A stretch of DNA of 64,000 bases. Source: Chiua virens. Taxonomy: Eukaryota > Basidiomycota > Agaricomycetes > Boletales > Boletaceae. The notes under the pieces were generated by a model. It searched no databases. It was given only the letters and a program-made list of their open reading frames with translations, and was not told the origin of the DNA. Where the stretch lies: assembly GCA_019787685.1 (NCBI GenBank), contig JAHNUO010000027.1:62001-126000 (forward strand). Direction: 5' to 3'. Position numbers and translations under genes: made by a program. Shown in pieces: positions 1 to 13,099 of the stretch (within the stretch, counting starts at the first letter, position 1; each line of letters begins with the position of its first letter).

Positions 1-227
1 AAGTCATCATTAATTCTTGAAATTTTCTCTTCGAAGTACTTGACGTTGATCAACGTGGTTCGCTTCAGAGCATTATTGAAACTCCCCGACCAATGGGCGG
101 TTGTAGCGTTAGAGCCATGATCATGATCATGGTGGCAGAGCACAACGGAAACTTTGGCAGTGATTGCATCTCAAAGCTTCAATCTCACAACATTAATTTC
201 GCTGCTGCTTCACGTTCTTGTCTTCCA

Positions 228-1156
228 ATGGCTGTAAATCATGAGACGTGGACGCTCCTCAGTAAGTACTGCTTCTTAGTCGTGAGCCTCCCATTGATCG
301 TGGTCCTCAGATAAACAGTTGCTAGCAGCAGCCCGACAAGATGGGAATGTCGAGGAACTATTGACGAGCTCGGAACACAGAGACGAGGATGACAACTTTC
401 TTTTCGACATCAACTGCACTGACACGTAGGTTCTTCAACTTGCTCGGACCCCGTCCATCCGTTCACCATTGTTCTCGGGGACGATGCGTCAGCTTTGGAA
501 ACACGCGTTCGCACCCCGTTCTATACTATCATCGATCTAGCGCTGATATCCCGTCCTTCAATGATCAGCTCTCCACCTCGCGTACGTCCACCTCGTCACG
601 TCCTATTTTTCGGCTTGTCTTACACGAATTTGCACCATCCTGTTCAATAGCGTCATGAGCGAATCGATCGAGAACATCAACCTCTTCATCGAAGCCGCTG
701 GATGCGACGTCGACCCTCAGAACTCTGCAGGCAACACACCCCTGCACCTTGCCGTCAAGATCCCAGATCGAGAGACTCGTCACGCAATCGTATCCGCCCT
801 TGTCGAGATCGCTGGCGCTGTTGATTCGTGCGTGCTACTCCGACACCCCTCTGATGACACGCGCTAACTCGCCTTTGGGTCTCCCTTTGATGAATGTCCC
901 GAACGGATCTCTAAATCAGTATCCGATTGAGCAACAAGGCGGGTCAGACGCCCAACGCTCTCGCGAAAATTTACTGTCCAAATGATACGGAGGTAGTCTC
1001 GTTGACGACCCCACCTGCACGAAAGGTAAATGACATTCTCGGAAAAGATGATTATGCAAGTGGTGAGTCGGCCAAGGCGTTCGTTTTGCACACCGCGTGG
1101 ATACTGATCATGTACCCAAAGACGGCGATGATGGTCCAGGATCAGAGTCTGAATGA
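228..1156 (+). CDS. Ankyrin-repeat protein, 176 aa, seven exons
   Basis: I spliced this gene as 228-261, 311-425, 493-506, 569-581, 651-827, 920-1062 and 1122-1156. The exons total 531 nt, exactly 177 codons including the stop. The product has an N-terminal helix pair (QLLAAARQDGNVEELL), then two ankyrin units with the hallmarks GNTPLHLAV and GNTPLHLAVKI, then a third ending in AGQTPNALAKIY, and an acidic Ser-rich tail ending GPGSESE. Ankyrin repeats bind other proteins. The short single-array form resembles yeast Yar1-type proteins, but no partner can be named. Two exons of only 14 and 13 nt encode most of the first repeat, and the phases join cleanly through GNT-PLHLA. The donor at 507 (gttcgc) is weak. 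The start is the first Met in frame with exon 2. Confident as an ankyrin protein, less so about the first exon. Confidence 0.8.
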
Positions 1157-1269
1157 GGGCAAGTTTAGACACCATACTGCAACCGAGTGCATACATTCAA
1201 TTTGTGTCATTATCTCGTGGTCAATAGGTGGTTGTGCCGGCGACCGCGGTGTAGGTGTCTTGAATGACA

Positions 1270-4005
1270 GCCACAAGGTCGGAGAGGCCCTGCCACGTGT
1301 CACATCTCCGTCCGTGGATATGGCAGTGTGAGGAGTGACCAGCAACGACACCGAGCCTCTACAACATACGGCATAACAGAAAATGGTATTCTTAACATCC
1401 TTCCCGTTGGTATCTCATTGAGCTCGTCGTCTAAACATCATCTTGGCAGTAGTACTGGCCCCGATCGTAAACGCTAACCGGAAATTCTATGGACGTGTCA
1501 CATTCTCCTCCAACTTGATATCATAATTCATGATCAGACGATGTGGGCCAACGTGGTTTTGAGCTCACCTGCGGCAAAAAACCGACCGGGACTGTCCAAA
1601 CAAGGTATCAACACCGGAACATCCGAGTCAGCGCCAACGCGAAGCAGGCATACCATGCATGTCTGCCATGCCCAAACGGCAAATATTCTGGAGAAGTGGT
1701 GACGACCTGATAGGCTTTATGTCTTCCCCATCCTCGCGCATATTTGCAAACCGGGACGGATCAAACTTGTATGGGTTACTGTACAGTGCGTCATCGTAAT
1801 GTAACGCAACAAGGCCTGCATGGGTCCTGGTGCCCCTCGGGATCACCGGTCACCCTCTCGTCCGATAGCACAAAGTCCTTGATGGCCTTGCGTGCCAAAC
1901 CCACTGGAGAATAATAAGAATAAGTGAGCCGAAAGAGCCATGCGTGAAATAAGAAAAAAAAGTCTACAGAGGACCATCGACTTCATGCGTACGGTCTCTT
2001 TAAAGAAATTGTCCAATTTGTGCACCTTTCCCAAGGACATTCTCGACCATCCCTGTCTTGATGATAGTCTCAAATTCTCTTCCGCGGACTCCGGGGCCGT
2101 ACGGCCAGATTGTACAGCACGTATGTGAAACCTGGCATGCAGTAGTCTGACCAAGAGACCGAACAGAATCATAAAGTCCGGATGTCTGTATAATGCAGTA
2201 GGTGAAACGATCTTCACAAGCAGAAGAGACAAAGAACACACATGCATAACAGCAAAATTGACCGACAAGATATAGTGCGTCAAGGTTTCCACACTGACAT
2301 CTGACGCAGCTTCGTCCATCAGCCAGGATAAAATATTGTTCTACAGGAGAACGGATATGAGAACAGGCATGGATCGTAAACAAAGCACACGAACAGGTTT
2401 TTCGATCCAATCACCTCCATACTCATTTAAATACTTCCGCCGCTCCCCAACTATCGGATGCAGATGCGTTGCACCTCACATTGTGTATTTCGGGACGTTC
2501 GTCAGGAACGGGCAGCTGCACTGTGACAAAGCTGATACCAGATTGCTCTCCCACTGCCACCTTCGTGATTTGACGGTGATATCGAAACCCAACCCATTTT
2601 GATTTGATGCGGATCCAGATGATCATAGGCGCGATTGATCCGAGCTGCTATAATCCCAACAGGGCTCCGAGAGTTCAAAATGTCTCAGTGACTTTAATTG
2701 CAGTAACAAGATTGAAGAGACCCAACCACGTGTCATATCTCATCTCGTCTGTGACTGTGGCTATGGTAATGTGAAGAATGACTGGTAATGACACCTTTCA
2801 AATAGTGACAGAGAGGGTTGTGAAGAAAACACGCAACGTTAAACAAAAGGGTACTTCAATGTGGGCTCTTCAGCGAGCTCGCCGTCTGAACAACACCTTG
2901 GCAGTGGTATTAGCCCCGACTGTAGCTGCCAAACGGAAACTCGATGGACGCGTCGCATTTTCCTCCAGCTTGAGATCATAATTCATGACGATATGGGCCA
3001 ACATGGTTTTGAGCTCAGCTGCGGCGAAAAAACGACCGGGGCTGTTCAAAAAAGGGGGAGAATCAACACCGGAGCATCAACGGTGATCGAAGCAGAGTGG
3101 GCATACCATGCATGTCGGCCATGCCCAAATGCCAAGTATTCCGGAGATGTGGTGACAAATTGATGTTTTACGCCTTCCCCATCCTCTTCGCGCATGTTTG
3201 CGAACCGGAACGGATCAAACTTGTATGGGTTACCGTACAATGTGTCATCGTAATGCAACGCAACGAGGCCTGCATGGATCCTTGTGCCTTTGGGGATCAC
3301 CCTCCCGTCAGACAGCACAAAGTCCTCAACGGCCTTGCGTGCCAAGCTCACTGAAGGATAGAATTAAATGTGAATCGGAAGGACCTTGAATGGAATAAAA
3401 AGAATGTCTCACAAACGTTGATAGACTCCATACGTATTGTCTCCTTAAAGAAGCTGTCCATTTTGTGCATCTTTCCCAAGGACATTCTCGACCATTCCTC
3501 TTTCTCGAGGACAGTCTCAACTTCTTCACGGAGAGGTCGTGCGTACTGAGGATTCGCCGCTAGATTGTACAACGCGAGTGTAAAAACCTGACATGCAGTA
3601 TGACCAAGAGACTAAACAGGCTCGCAAAGTCTGACATACGTTGGATGTCGTCTGTATAATGCGGTGAGTAAGGCGATCGTCACAAACACAAACAACAGAA
3701 TACGCACATGGATGGCAGCAAAATTGGTCGCCAATACGTAGTCCGTTAATATCTCCGCACTGATGTCTGATCCAGCTTCATCCATCAACCAAGATAAAAG
3801 ATCATTCTACAAGGGAATATATATGTAAGCCGCCGTGGATCGTCAGCGAGGCACACAAACGGGTTTTTCGGTCCAATCACTTCCATACTCATTCAAATAC
3901 TTGCGCCGTTCCTCGACAATCGGACGAAGATGCGCCGCGCCGCGCCTCGTGTTCTTCGGGACGTTCGTTATGAAACGGGCAGCTACACTGTCAAAAGATT
4001 GAGAG
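1270..4005. repeat. Direct tandem duplication of about 1.25 kb (1270-2535 and 2710-4005)
   Basis: The second half of the P450 gene plus about 130 bp of its 3' flank occurs twice in the same orientation. Matching landmarks are the cgtgtca and aatgacacc/aacgacacc flanks (near 1300-1355 and 2730-2795), the shared 3' coding end, and the block ending at the cgggcagct sequence (near 2510 and 3985). The copies have diverged by many substitutions and indels, so the event is not recent. Only the downstream unit (2710-4005) is attached to a full gene. Confidence 0.75.
1415..2535 (-). pseudogene. Truncated, frameshifted cytochrome P450 copy
   Basis: This is a degenerate second copy of the C-terminal half of the P450 at 2870-4987. 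Recognisable pieces on the minus strand are AASDVSVETLTHYIL (I-helix side), GTRTHAGLVALHYDD, PYKFDPSRFANMRED and PGRFFAAGELKT after the heme cysteine. Homology starts only near 2535, so the membrane anchor and first half are absent. The reading frame shifts just before the FGHGRHA region, where the intact copy reads SPEYLAFGHG. A four-base insertion after the LAHIV segment creates a stop. The last coding stretch still resembles the intact gene up to the stop at 1415. With several frame breaks and no N-terminus it cannot make an active enzyme. It is a remnant of a local duplication. Confidence 0.85.
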
Positions 4006-4987
4006 AGCCCCGTGGACACGAAACTATCAAGGACGCACGGTTTCAAGAACTCGGGGAAGAAGCCAATTGCGAGTGAGCCCGTAATGACATCAACGGTATG
4101 TTGGATGTTAAGATCGATGAAATCAGGGTTACGGCCTACGACGAGAGGTCAAAAACGCAAGGAAACTCCGTGAAATTCTCACAAACTGGCAGACCAACGA
4201 ATATCCTATTAGTGGCCCTGGCCACGATCTGCTGCACAGTGTTCAATGCCGGTACCGCTTTCCACTCTGTGTTATAGGGTATGAACGAACTGTCCCTTCT
4301 GAAAAGAGAAGCGTGTCACCGTTATCTTTCAGAACCAGAATCTCATCGATTGCGATGAAAATTTCCTCGCGTAAAGTAGAATAGAAGGTCCCAACATTTC
4401 GAGTGAGGTGTGAGCGCACCACATCGATGTGGAACGGATTGCGTTGAGTCTCAACGCCCAATGTGAAGTTGGATTCAAAATCCTGTCCAAGAGCGCCTCA
4501 GGAACAAGTAACACGAACAGAAAGTAATGTGTCCCACTTCCATAGCGGCCTCCACGAAAGAAAGTTCCTCGTCACGTGCACTTCGCACTTCTTCTACATG
4601 TGCGCGTTCGGTCACAATGATGATCCAGTGGTAGAGCGTCGCTATCTTGAACGGAGCACCCTTATACTGCAAATTTCAAAAGTTTGCAAACACGCCGACT
4701 TGTGGGAATTGTTGGCCTACCTTTTTGTATCCTTCTTGGATTACTGCCTCAGCGTTCGTCATATACTTGATAGCATACCACCACGAGCCAAGCCAACTAC
4801 TCGATCCGACTGTTGGAAACGCATTCAGCTGAACAGAAATTGGAGCAAAGTGTGAAAAATGGATGTGTTGTTAACCTACGTTTGGTCGCCGCGAAAAGTG
4901 TCGCAATACAACTAAGGCTGCGGCAACACCTGCAACAGCATACGATGCCGACACACTAGAAGGAGGGTCTAAGATCGTCCACTGCAT
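2870..4987 (-). CDS. Cytochrome P450 monooxygenase, membrane-anchored, multi-exon
   Basis: A heme-thiolate monooxygenase, probably bound to the ER membrane. The N-terminus has a hydrophobic segment (SASYAVAGVAAALVVL) followed by a basic SRRPN stop-transfer. Later landmarks are DLLSWLMDEAGSD before the I-helix region, the K-helix ExxR as FKETIRME, PYKFDPFRFANMR, and the heme signature FGHGRHACPGRFFAA. The last is completed across an intron that splits the cysteine codon (TG|C), so the heme ligand is intact. An intron with donor gtgaga near 3409 restores the frame between RMESINV and LSLARKAVEDF. The C-terminus reads TAKVLFRRRAR. The sequence resembles the large basidiomycete P450 families whose members end in an AAKVxFRxR motif; the substrate is unknown. 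I chose Met 4987 because it directly precedes the anchor; an upstream in-frame Met at 5092 is possible. Confidence 0.85.
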
Positions 4988-4992
4988 CTCAT

Positions 4993-5008
4993 GAGAGAGA
5001 GAGAGAGA
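4993..5008. repeat. (GA)n microsatellite
   Basis: Eight GA units lie just upstream of the chosen P450 start codon, probably in its 5' untranslated leader. No function is implied. Confidence 0.8.
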
Positions 5009-5339
5009 CGTTACGTGTGAGTTATGGATGGGGCCCTTGAATAATGATTCGGTGAGTAATAAAGTGACCGCTAGAGCGCTCGGGGACACCACGCCGTAGC
5101 CAAAACGTAGTGATCGGTTGGCTGTGCATGTGCCATAAGACTCATCGACATTCTGTTCACTGTTGGGTAGAATGACTTGCCTGTTCGATGGTGGTTCGTG
5201 TTAGACGAAGACACTTTGAACTTTGATAGTCGTGGGAAACTATCTCGATCACACTTCAAATCATTAGCTCAGGTCGAGCACTGCAAGGCTTGATGATACC
5301 CGTCCATCGAGTACACCCCGCCCTGCCACGATTTCCATA

Positions 5340-8300
5340 ATGTCGACACTCAATAACCCATTTTCATTCGACGCAGATCCGGATGATGACGAAGGAGGTT
5401 GGCAAGAAATGCCTGTCGTCAAAGATGAATTCGCAGGCGGCCTTGACGAAGAGGATCAACGCAAATACCACTACGTTCCCAAGAAATCGGCGTCGCATTC
5501 GCATTCAGACTCGAGTGGAAACGCAACGGGAGACCTCATCGATTTCGATGACAAAGGGACCCAATGGCGAACGAAGACGGAACAAAACGAGAGTGAGTAT
5601 ACCCGGTTACGAGGGGACGAGGAGGATGAAGCGGATGAGGTACATCTACGGACGCGGTATCTCTTCGACGAAGATAAGGCGATGACGCCGCTGGGTCAGA
5701 TGCAGACAACGAAGAAGATGCTCACCGAGGCTCAACGTATTGCGTACGTCGGTCTGTGTGCCCTCACTGCCAAGGAGATGGTGCAAGCGATGAAGAATAC
5801 GCGCAAGAAAGAGCTCAAGGATGCTATTCATAGCATGGAGCTCTGGGCGTTGAAGGTGATGGGGCGACTTTACTACCATATGGATCTCGAGACTGCAGGT
5901 ATCTCATTCGTCATTCCATCCCTCTTCCTGCAAAATAATCTATCCACCCTAACACATTTCCGCAGAGCAAAAGATGATCGACAGCCTTGCGTTGCATGGC
6001 GTGCAAGCCAGCGATCTAGCCCCCTCTTTGATGACGACACACACGATCGCTAATCCAGAATACGATCCTGTCGAAGCCAAGAAACTGGAAATGGAGAAAG
6101 CGTCCCACCCGACAGGACAGGACATCAATCTTGCACCTTCCAACCCCCCAGCAGGCCCCATGCCGCCTTCATCACCAACTACACCCCAATTTCAAACGAC
6201 GGCTCGTGTCCTGGAAAACACGTCCGTGGCTTCGTCATCTCTACCTGGTGTCACCATGACACTGTCGTCCATTGACAAGGATGTCACGCTTGACATTCGA
6301 TGGACAGTCTTGTGCGACTTGTTCCTCATCTTAGTTGCCGACAGTGTTTATGACGCCCGTTCACGCGTGCTGCTAGAACATGTCGCTCTGAAACTCGGCC
6401 TTGGTTGGATTGACGTCGTCAAGTTTGAGCGGCGCGTCACCGAAGCGCTCGAAATTCAGGAGGGTACCGAGAAGTTGGAAAACCAGGATATCATCGAAGG
6501 ATCTTCCAAGGCTGCACGGAAAAGACGATATATGATGATGGGCCTTGCAACCTTAGGTAGGTGATTCGAACATTGGTAGCCATTACGATCAATTCACTTT
6601 AGTTTGCAGGGGGTGGTCTCGTGATTGGGCTGTCAGCTGGGTTGTTGGCTCCTGTCATTGGTGCCGGCCTCGGCGCTGCGTTCGCAACTGTCGGTATCTC
6701 AGGGACGACAGGCTTCCTCGCTGGTACAGGAGGCGCTGCAGTGATCACGACAGGTGGGATATTGACAGGCTCCAGCATCGCTGCACGTGGTATGGCCAGA
6801 CGGACTCAAAGTGTGAGGACTTTTGATGTACTACCTCTTCATAATAACAAACGAGTGAGTTGCATATTGACTGTACCTGGGTACGGATGGCGTTTTTGTC
6901 TCCTTGACCCCGCTCATATATTTGTAGGTTCATGAGTGGCAAGATAGATGACGTACGACTACCTTTTAGCGTGCTAGATCCCATTGTCGGGGATGTATTC
7001 AGCATTCTTTGGGAACCTGAAATGATCCAAGAAACCGGGAGTGCCCTCAAGATTTTGACGGGCGAGATTTTGACTCAGCTCGGTCAGACGGTACTGCAGC
7101 ATACTGCCATGACAGCATTGATGGGTGCACTGCAATGGCCTATTAGTGAGTTACCGTTGTTTTGTTGTCTGGATCCCGTAAAGGACTAACCATCCCACTA
7201 GTCCTTACAAAGCTAGGTTACCTCATCGACAACCCTTGGAGCAATGCCCTTGATCGAGCACGCGCAGCGGGAAGTGTGCTTGCGCAACTATTATTACAGC
7301 GGCATCTTGGGGTTAGGCCGATCACATTGATTGGCTTCTCGCTTGGTGCTCGTGCCATCTTTTATGCGCTACTAGAACTCGCTAAGGCAAAGGCTTTCGG
7401 CATCGTGCAAGACGTCTTCATTCTTGGCGCCACGGTCACTGCCTCGCAAAGCACATGGTGCAGTGCTCGGAGCGCTGTTTCGGGCCGATTCGTGAATACG
7501 TATGCAAAGAACGACTGGGTTTTGAACTATCTGTTTCGCGCAACGAGTGGGGGCCTTAATTCCGTAGCTGGGCTGAGGCCGATAGAGGGTATACCTGGAT
7601 TGGAGAACGTAGAGGTGACGGACAAAATTGCGGGTCACATGAGTTATAGAACCTTCATGCCACTCATTCTTGACCAACTGGGGTTCCCAGTGACTGCGGA
7701 TTACTTTGACGAACCTGTGGTGCGTATTACACACTCATTGGCTCAAGCGGCGCTGTTCGCATGGTGATTGATTTAATGGAACAGGAACCCGACTTTGAAG
7801 GAGACAGAGTGGTGATTCGGGAGGAGACTGAAGAGGCCAAGCCGCAGAAGCAAGGATGGTTCTCGAAGCGCCCAAAGACGTCACAATCTTCCGCCGCCGC
7901 TTCTCGACCTCCTTCCGCTGCCTCTTTCGGTTCCTCGAGGAGAAAAGCGCCCTCGTCCAAGTCACAAGAAGACGACCTCCCCCCTCGGACAGATAGCGTT
8001 CCGAGTCCCGTACCTTCTGGTCCAAAAAATACCAGTGGCGCATCTGACCCCGGATCCGATGTTCCTGTCCATGCCGGGTTTGACTTAGCTGCTATGAAAC
8101 ACATGATCGGGGAGGCGGAGCGTCGTCCCGAGCAGCTAGTTGTTCCACAGACTAAACCAGATCAGGACGCCTCAGTACCGCCTACGTTATCTTCTGAATC
8201 AGGTGGACCGTTATCATCCCCAATAAGGCAGACTGGGACAGCGACTGGCGCTGTCAGGCCAATCCCTTATGACGGCGATCACGCAGCCACATCAGACCGG

Positions 8301-8777
8301 AACTTGTCTGACACGCTGGGTTCCGCTTTCTCCACTTTGACAGTGAGCCACAGAGAACCCTATGGAACAATTGAAAAGGCGCGCGGGGAATGGGAAGCGA
8401 AAGTTTCCGCACAGTCCAGTAATACCTTATCTCGGCCGACCTATCCACCCAACATGAACTTGAACCCGCTAGCGTGGCCTTCTGCGAAGCCTGTGGGCAG
8501 CGCCCAGGAGACCACGTTGGGGAACCCCTTTGCAGGGTCGACTGAAGGATTCTTGTTAGGGAGTTCTACACACCGTCCTGCATCGTCGCCTTACCCACAC
8601 GATCGGCTGGGCGGCCTGGGCGGGGAGTCTGCTTCTGCAGCCTCACCAGGTCTATCCTTTGGCTCTCCCGATGGGAAAATCACGTTTCAAGGCATGGAAC
8701 CAGATCCATGGAATACGACTGCCGAGTTTAGGAATGCGACGGGGAATGGTCTTGGTATGAATCCTTGGACCATGTAA
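5340..8777 (+). CDS. DUF726 alpha/beta-hydrolase protein (TMCO4/Mil1 family), 1049 aa
   Basis: Exons 5340-5898, 5966-6556, 6610-6880, 6928-7145, 7202-7719 and 7785-8777 total 3150 nt with no internal stop. The N-terminus is acidic and low-complexity, then a helical region runs to the hydrophobic hairpin near residues 385-445 (GLVIGLSAGLLAPVIGAGLG), which is probably membrane-associated. The hydrolase core follows, with the family landmarks DDVRLPFSVLDPI, VFSILWEPEM and the nucleophile elbow GFSLGARAIFYAL, whose GxSxG serine is present. The catalytic-side HMSYR motif is also visible. The C-terminal 330 residues are Ser/Pro-rich and look disordered. Yeast Mil1 (YFL034W) and animal TMCO4 share the domain; Mil1 is linked to medium clathrin adaptor binding and lipolytic activity, but substrate and partner here are unknown. 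Family assignment is secure. Confidence 0.92.
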
Positions 8778-9830
8778 TCTCGGGTGCTTCTTGGCTTGGC
8801 GCGTATGACGGACGTATCATGCGAGTTACGTGCAGTGTAATGTGCTTCTGAATGTTCATGCATAGTTTTCGCCTCCTCGCAAAAAATCGGGGGACACACG
8901 CGTAGTTCATGTCGGTTGTGTGTACCTGACAGATACTCGAGTTATTCTCAGACCGCGGGTTGAGAAGGGCATCGACTTGCGCACATGTCGGGTTGACTCC
9001 TGTGCTCGGAGATTCAGCCTGGTAAACGGGCGATAGGGAGGCTGCCGATGCATTGTGAAATACTCGTCGATTGATCCGCCGCCGTCGCATGCTCGTATTC
9101 GTTTCTTATGGTTCGGCAGTGGGCTGAATCGAACAAAAGGGACAATGAAAGCCTAACCAAGATCGTCTTGTATGTGCGCGTCATGGCCGACAACGACGGC
9201 CGCCAATGCACCGCCCACGAACGGCCTCGACCTATTTGTCCCATTTATCCATCTGTTTGTTTCTTATCTCATGTCCAGTTTTCGTCTCCGGAAATTTTAA
9301 ATAATTAAACCCGGGTATCGGTCACACAGAAAAAAAAACAAAAGGGGGAAAAAGAAGCTGTGAGAAAGTTTTTTGGTGGCAACATGACTCTCCACTGGTA
9401 TGGAATGCGTCTTTTCTGCCATTCGAAAGCCCACGCTTGTGTGCTTTGACGCGCGAGCGGCAGCTCCGCCGCATCATGCCAGAAACAAGTTGCTATGGCC
9501 CTGTCCATGATGGATACCACCCCGCTCGGGCCAGGTGGGAGCTCCCTTGATTAACGATGGCAACAAGACTGACATGACCGTGACAATGGCTTGGTACGCG
9601 ACCGAGTGGACTCACTCCATTGCACCGGGAAACAACCACCACATGGGTGGTCTACCCACGAAAGCGGGAAAAGGAATTCTTTTTTTGAAACGCTGTGACG
9701 CGCTGTGCTTGAAAATGCGCATCAACGTGTTTTACCGCAACGTTATTTTGAATCTCCGACCTTATGAAAACTCCGAGGCCGGGTCCTAAAATGGAGTTGT
9801 TGGCGTTACGTTCCGCTATTTTTTTCTGCT
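8778..9830. other. Intergenic, no gene recognised
   Basis: The ORFs here are short and without family resemblance. The stretch holds the 3' end of the DUF726 gene, an A-rich run near 9328-9342, and the upstream region of the next gene. Confidence 0.6.
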
Positions 9831-9831
9831 T

Positions 9832-9840
9832 GATATAAAC
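9832..9840 (+). promoter_or_regulatory. TATA box (gatataaac) followed by a CT-rich tract
   Basis: A TATA-like element is followed about 35 bp downstream by a long pyrimidine-rich tract (about 9868-9925), the usual layout of a strongly expressed fungal promoter. It lies about 160 bp upstream of the next coding region on the plus strand. Confidence 0.55.
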
Positions 9841-9992
9841 CCCGGCCTCCTCATAAGCAGGTACCCGGGCCCACCTCCTCTCGTGCCAAATCCCTCTCCC
9901 TCTCTTCCTCGTCCCTCTGTTTCGTCATCGTGTTGTCCCTTCTGCGTCTTGGTGGTTAACGTTCTTATTCTCGTCGACACGATCTTTGGTCC

Positions 9993-10718
9993 ATGCGCTC
10001 AATCCTCAAGCATCCCCAAATATCTGATCTATATTGTCACCAACAATGTCCAGAACCGTTTCCCTTTGCAACATCCTCGACTGTTAACGTCTCGCCCCAC
10101 GTCCACTTCCCCCCCACTCCGACCCTCACATCGACCTTCATCACCCATTCCTCCACCGTATATGACCGTACTCCCGCTGCGGTCCTTCCCAACACCTGTG
10201 CCTTGCCTGGTCGTCATGAAAGAGAAATAATCGAACCGTCTTGCCCTCGTCGTACGCGTCATTTATGGAACTGGGACGCGGAGGGTCCTCAGGGGAGTTA
10301 TTTCCACCCTCGCGGGTCAGCGAGCGAGTCTTCAGGTTGATTCACCCTATTTCTCCGTCTCCTGCGCGATGCCTAACGATCTCTCCTCCATGTGCTCGGT
10401 TTGATGTTTTATTGATCAGAATCGGACGACTCGGACGTCTTACAAACCCCACCTGAGCCATCGCTGGAGCCTCCGATCGCCGTACGGTTTGGATGTCGGA
10501 ATACGAGTAATCCAATGTCGCCATATTCTCCATCCGAGGAAGAGATCCAATCTGCGCTGTTCTTCCTACCCCACGCGCCAGTTACACCATTGACGAGAAA
10601 AGGCACACGCGGGTCGCCTAGTTTGGGACGTCGGGAAACTGCCGATGGGCGGATACAGCGTCGTAATGATTTCGCCGTTCCCACTCTCGACTTTGAAGGG
10701 TGTTTGGGTGGCTTTTGA
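9993..10718 (+). CDS. Conserved low-complexity basidiomycete protein, two or more exons
   Basis: Two blocks in the same gene are joined by an intron at 10336-10419, giving SASESSE then SDDSDVLQTPPEPSLEPP. Conserved-looking segments are VHFPPTPTLTSTF, YDRTPAAVLPNTCALPGR, GSYFHPR, and MSPYSPSEEEIQSALFFLPH, ending DFEGCLGGF. From memory, mushrooms carry a Ser/Pro-rich protein with this string of motifs (PPTP, SPNxCALP, YFHPR, SFLPHPP); its function is unknown. No catalytic domain or membrane segment is visible. The start is uncertain: Met 9993 is in frame, but another ATG at 10046 opens a different frame (SLCNILD) that would fit a typical start if an unseen short intron or frame correction exists before 10090. 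Confidence 0.6.
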
Positions 10719-12030
10719 CACGGTAGAATGACACGGGCAACAGCATCGTGTTTGCTGTCCTTTGTCTGTGATGTTTGATTTGACGATTAGGTGACGGAAT
10801 TGATACCCCCCACGCATGCGTTAGCTTGATGTATTATCACCGTTCGTTGGGACCTAGACATAAAAGTTTTGACACGGACAGTAGGCCGTTGTATTTTATA
10901 TTGTTTTCTTGGAAGCGTGGTGTTCGACGAGGATTTGCGAGATATTTTTGAACATTCATTGTGGCGTATCAACGGTTCCTCCGATTTCCCCGCGCCGAGT
11001 GATATTAACAGCACCATTGGAAGCGGTGGGAAGTGCGATATCAAAATTGTAGACACAGGCTTTGGTGCTGCGATCAAATGAACGTTATGAACCCCAGATA
11101 GAAGCCTGATGGATGGCGCACATGTCAGGTGGTCTGTTATGCCAAATTAACACTAGAACCACAGAAACCGAACATGTTGGGCTAAGCTTAATCTCCTGGT
11201 TGACTGTCCCGAATGATCAGTCGTCGTGCATAAAATCCCTCACAACTTACCAAATCTGAGGTGCGTTTCTAGCTCATCCCCTCGTGATCAAAAAGTGGAT
11301 CATCGCGACCAAGTGACGAGATCGGCGGCGATTTGATTTTCTGGCACTACCAAAGTAAGACACAAGCATAGTGATGTTCCGAGCAAGATCAAGGGGTCCC
11401 AGCGCGAGCCATCATGCAGGGCTCCCCAGGCCCCTGCTCGGATTCCATTGTTACTATACTTGGTTTCAGTGGCCGCGCACGGCTGACACCTTCGTCTATT
11501 TGTAAAACGTTGCTGTGGTGCGCCTACCATCGTTTGGCAAGCGATCCTGACTGGGTAACTGCCTCGCGAGTGGACAAATTGGAAGCGAATATCCGTCATG
11601 ACGTGACGGTCGATAGCGAGCCTATCGCAACCCCCAGGAGATATTGCTGTGGAAAAGGCAAGATATCAATATGATTCAATTGAACCATTTCCAGCGAGGA
11701 AGAGATACGCCTTCATGTTGGGCTGTACCCTTCACCACCACACAGGGTTATCTGTGGAGTTTGCTGATCTAAGTGGCGGGGTAGAATGTGCATGTCTGGT
11801 GTGCTGTTTATTCAGGGATGACGACTGCGTGTGTTTGAAAGTTCCGAGCCAAACAAGAGGCGGTCAGTGCGCAAGTCGCATCAACGAAAGCGTGGGAAAT
11901 ACATAATTCCATCCCCCCGAATCCTCTCACAACATCCCTTTTGTTCCGCAACCACCATCACACACCGTCATCCGTCCTCGCTTTTCGTCAATCACTTCCT
12001 CATCCACAACTAACTTTTATTTCACATCAA
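10719..12030. other. Intergenic, no gene recognised; contains the histone H3 promoter
   Basis: Several 70-100 codon ORFs exist, but none has compositional or motif support and none splices into a longer frame. The last 150 bp are CT-rich and precede the H3 start codon closely, as expected for its leader. Confidence 0.55.
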
Positions 12031-12783
<753 letters not shown>

Positions 12784-13099
12784 ATCGTATTTCACTCAAA
12801 GTCTTGTTGTATTCAACGAGTTTGTGTCTTCGTTTGTTCGTTCTCTGTCTTTCTATTATGTCCGTCTATGATACAAACGACGTAGTATGTACGATTGCCT
12901 CCCCTCAACTCTACCGTTACTTTTTTTGGTGTGTCCATTGACCCACAATGTGGGCTTGTTTCACTACATCGTATTACTATGATGGTTTTGGGCTATGTAG
13001 AAGAAAAGCATCTGTATTCGCTTTTGTAGATAAAATACATTGGTGCTACAGACATACCCTGTGGTGCTGGCCAGGTTGTCGGGACCAATGAACCTCCGA

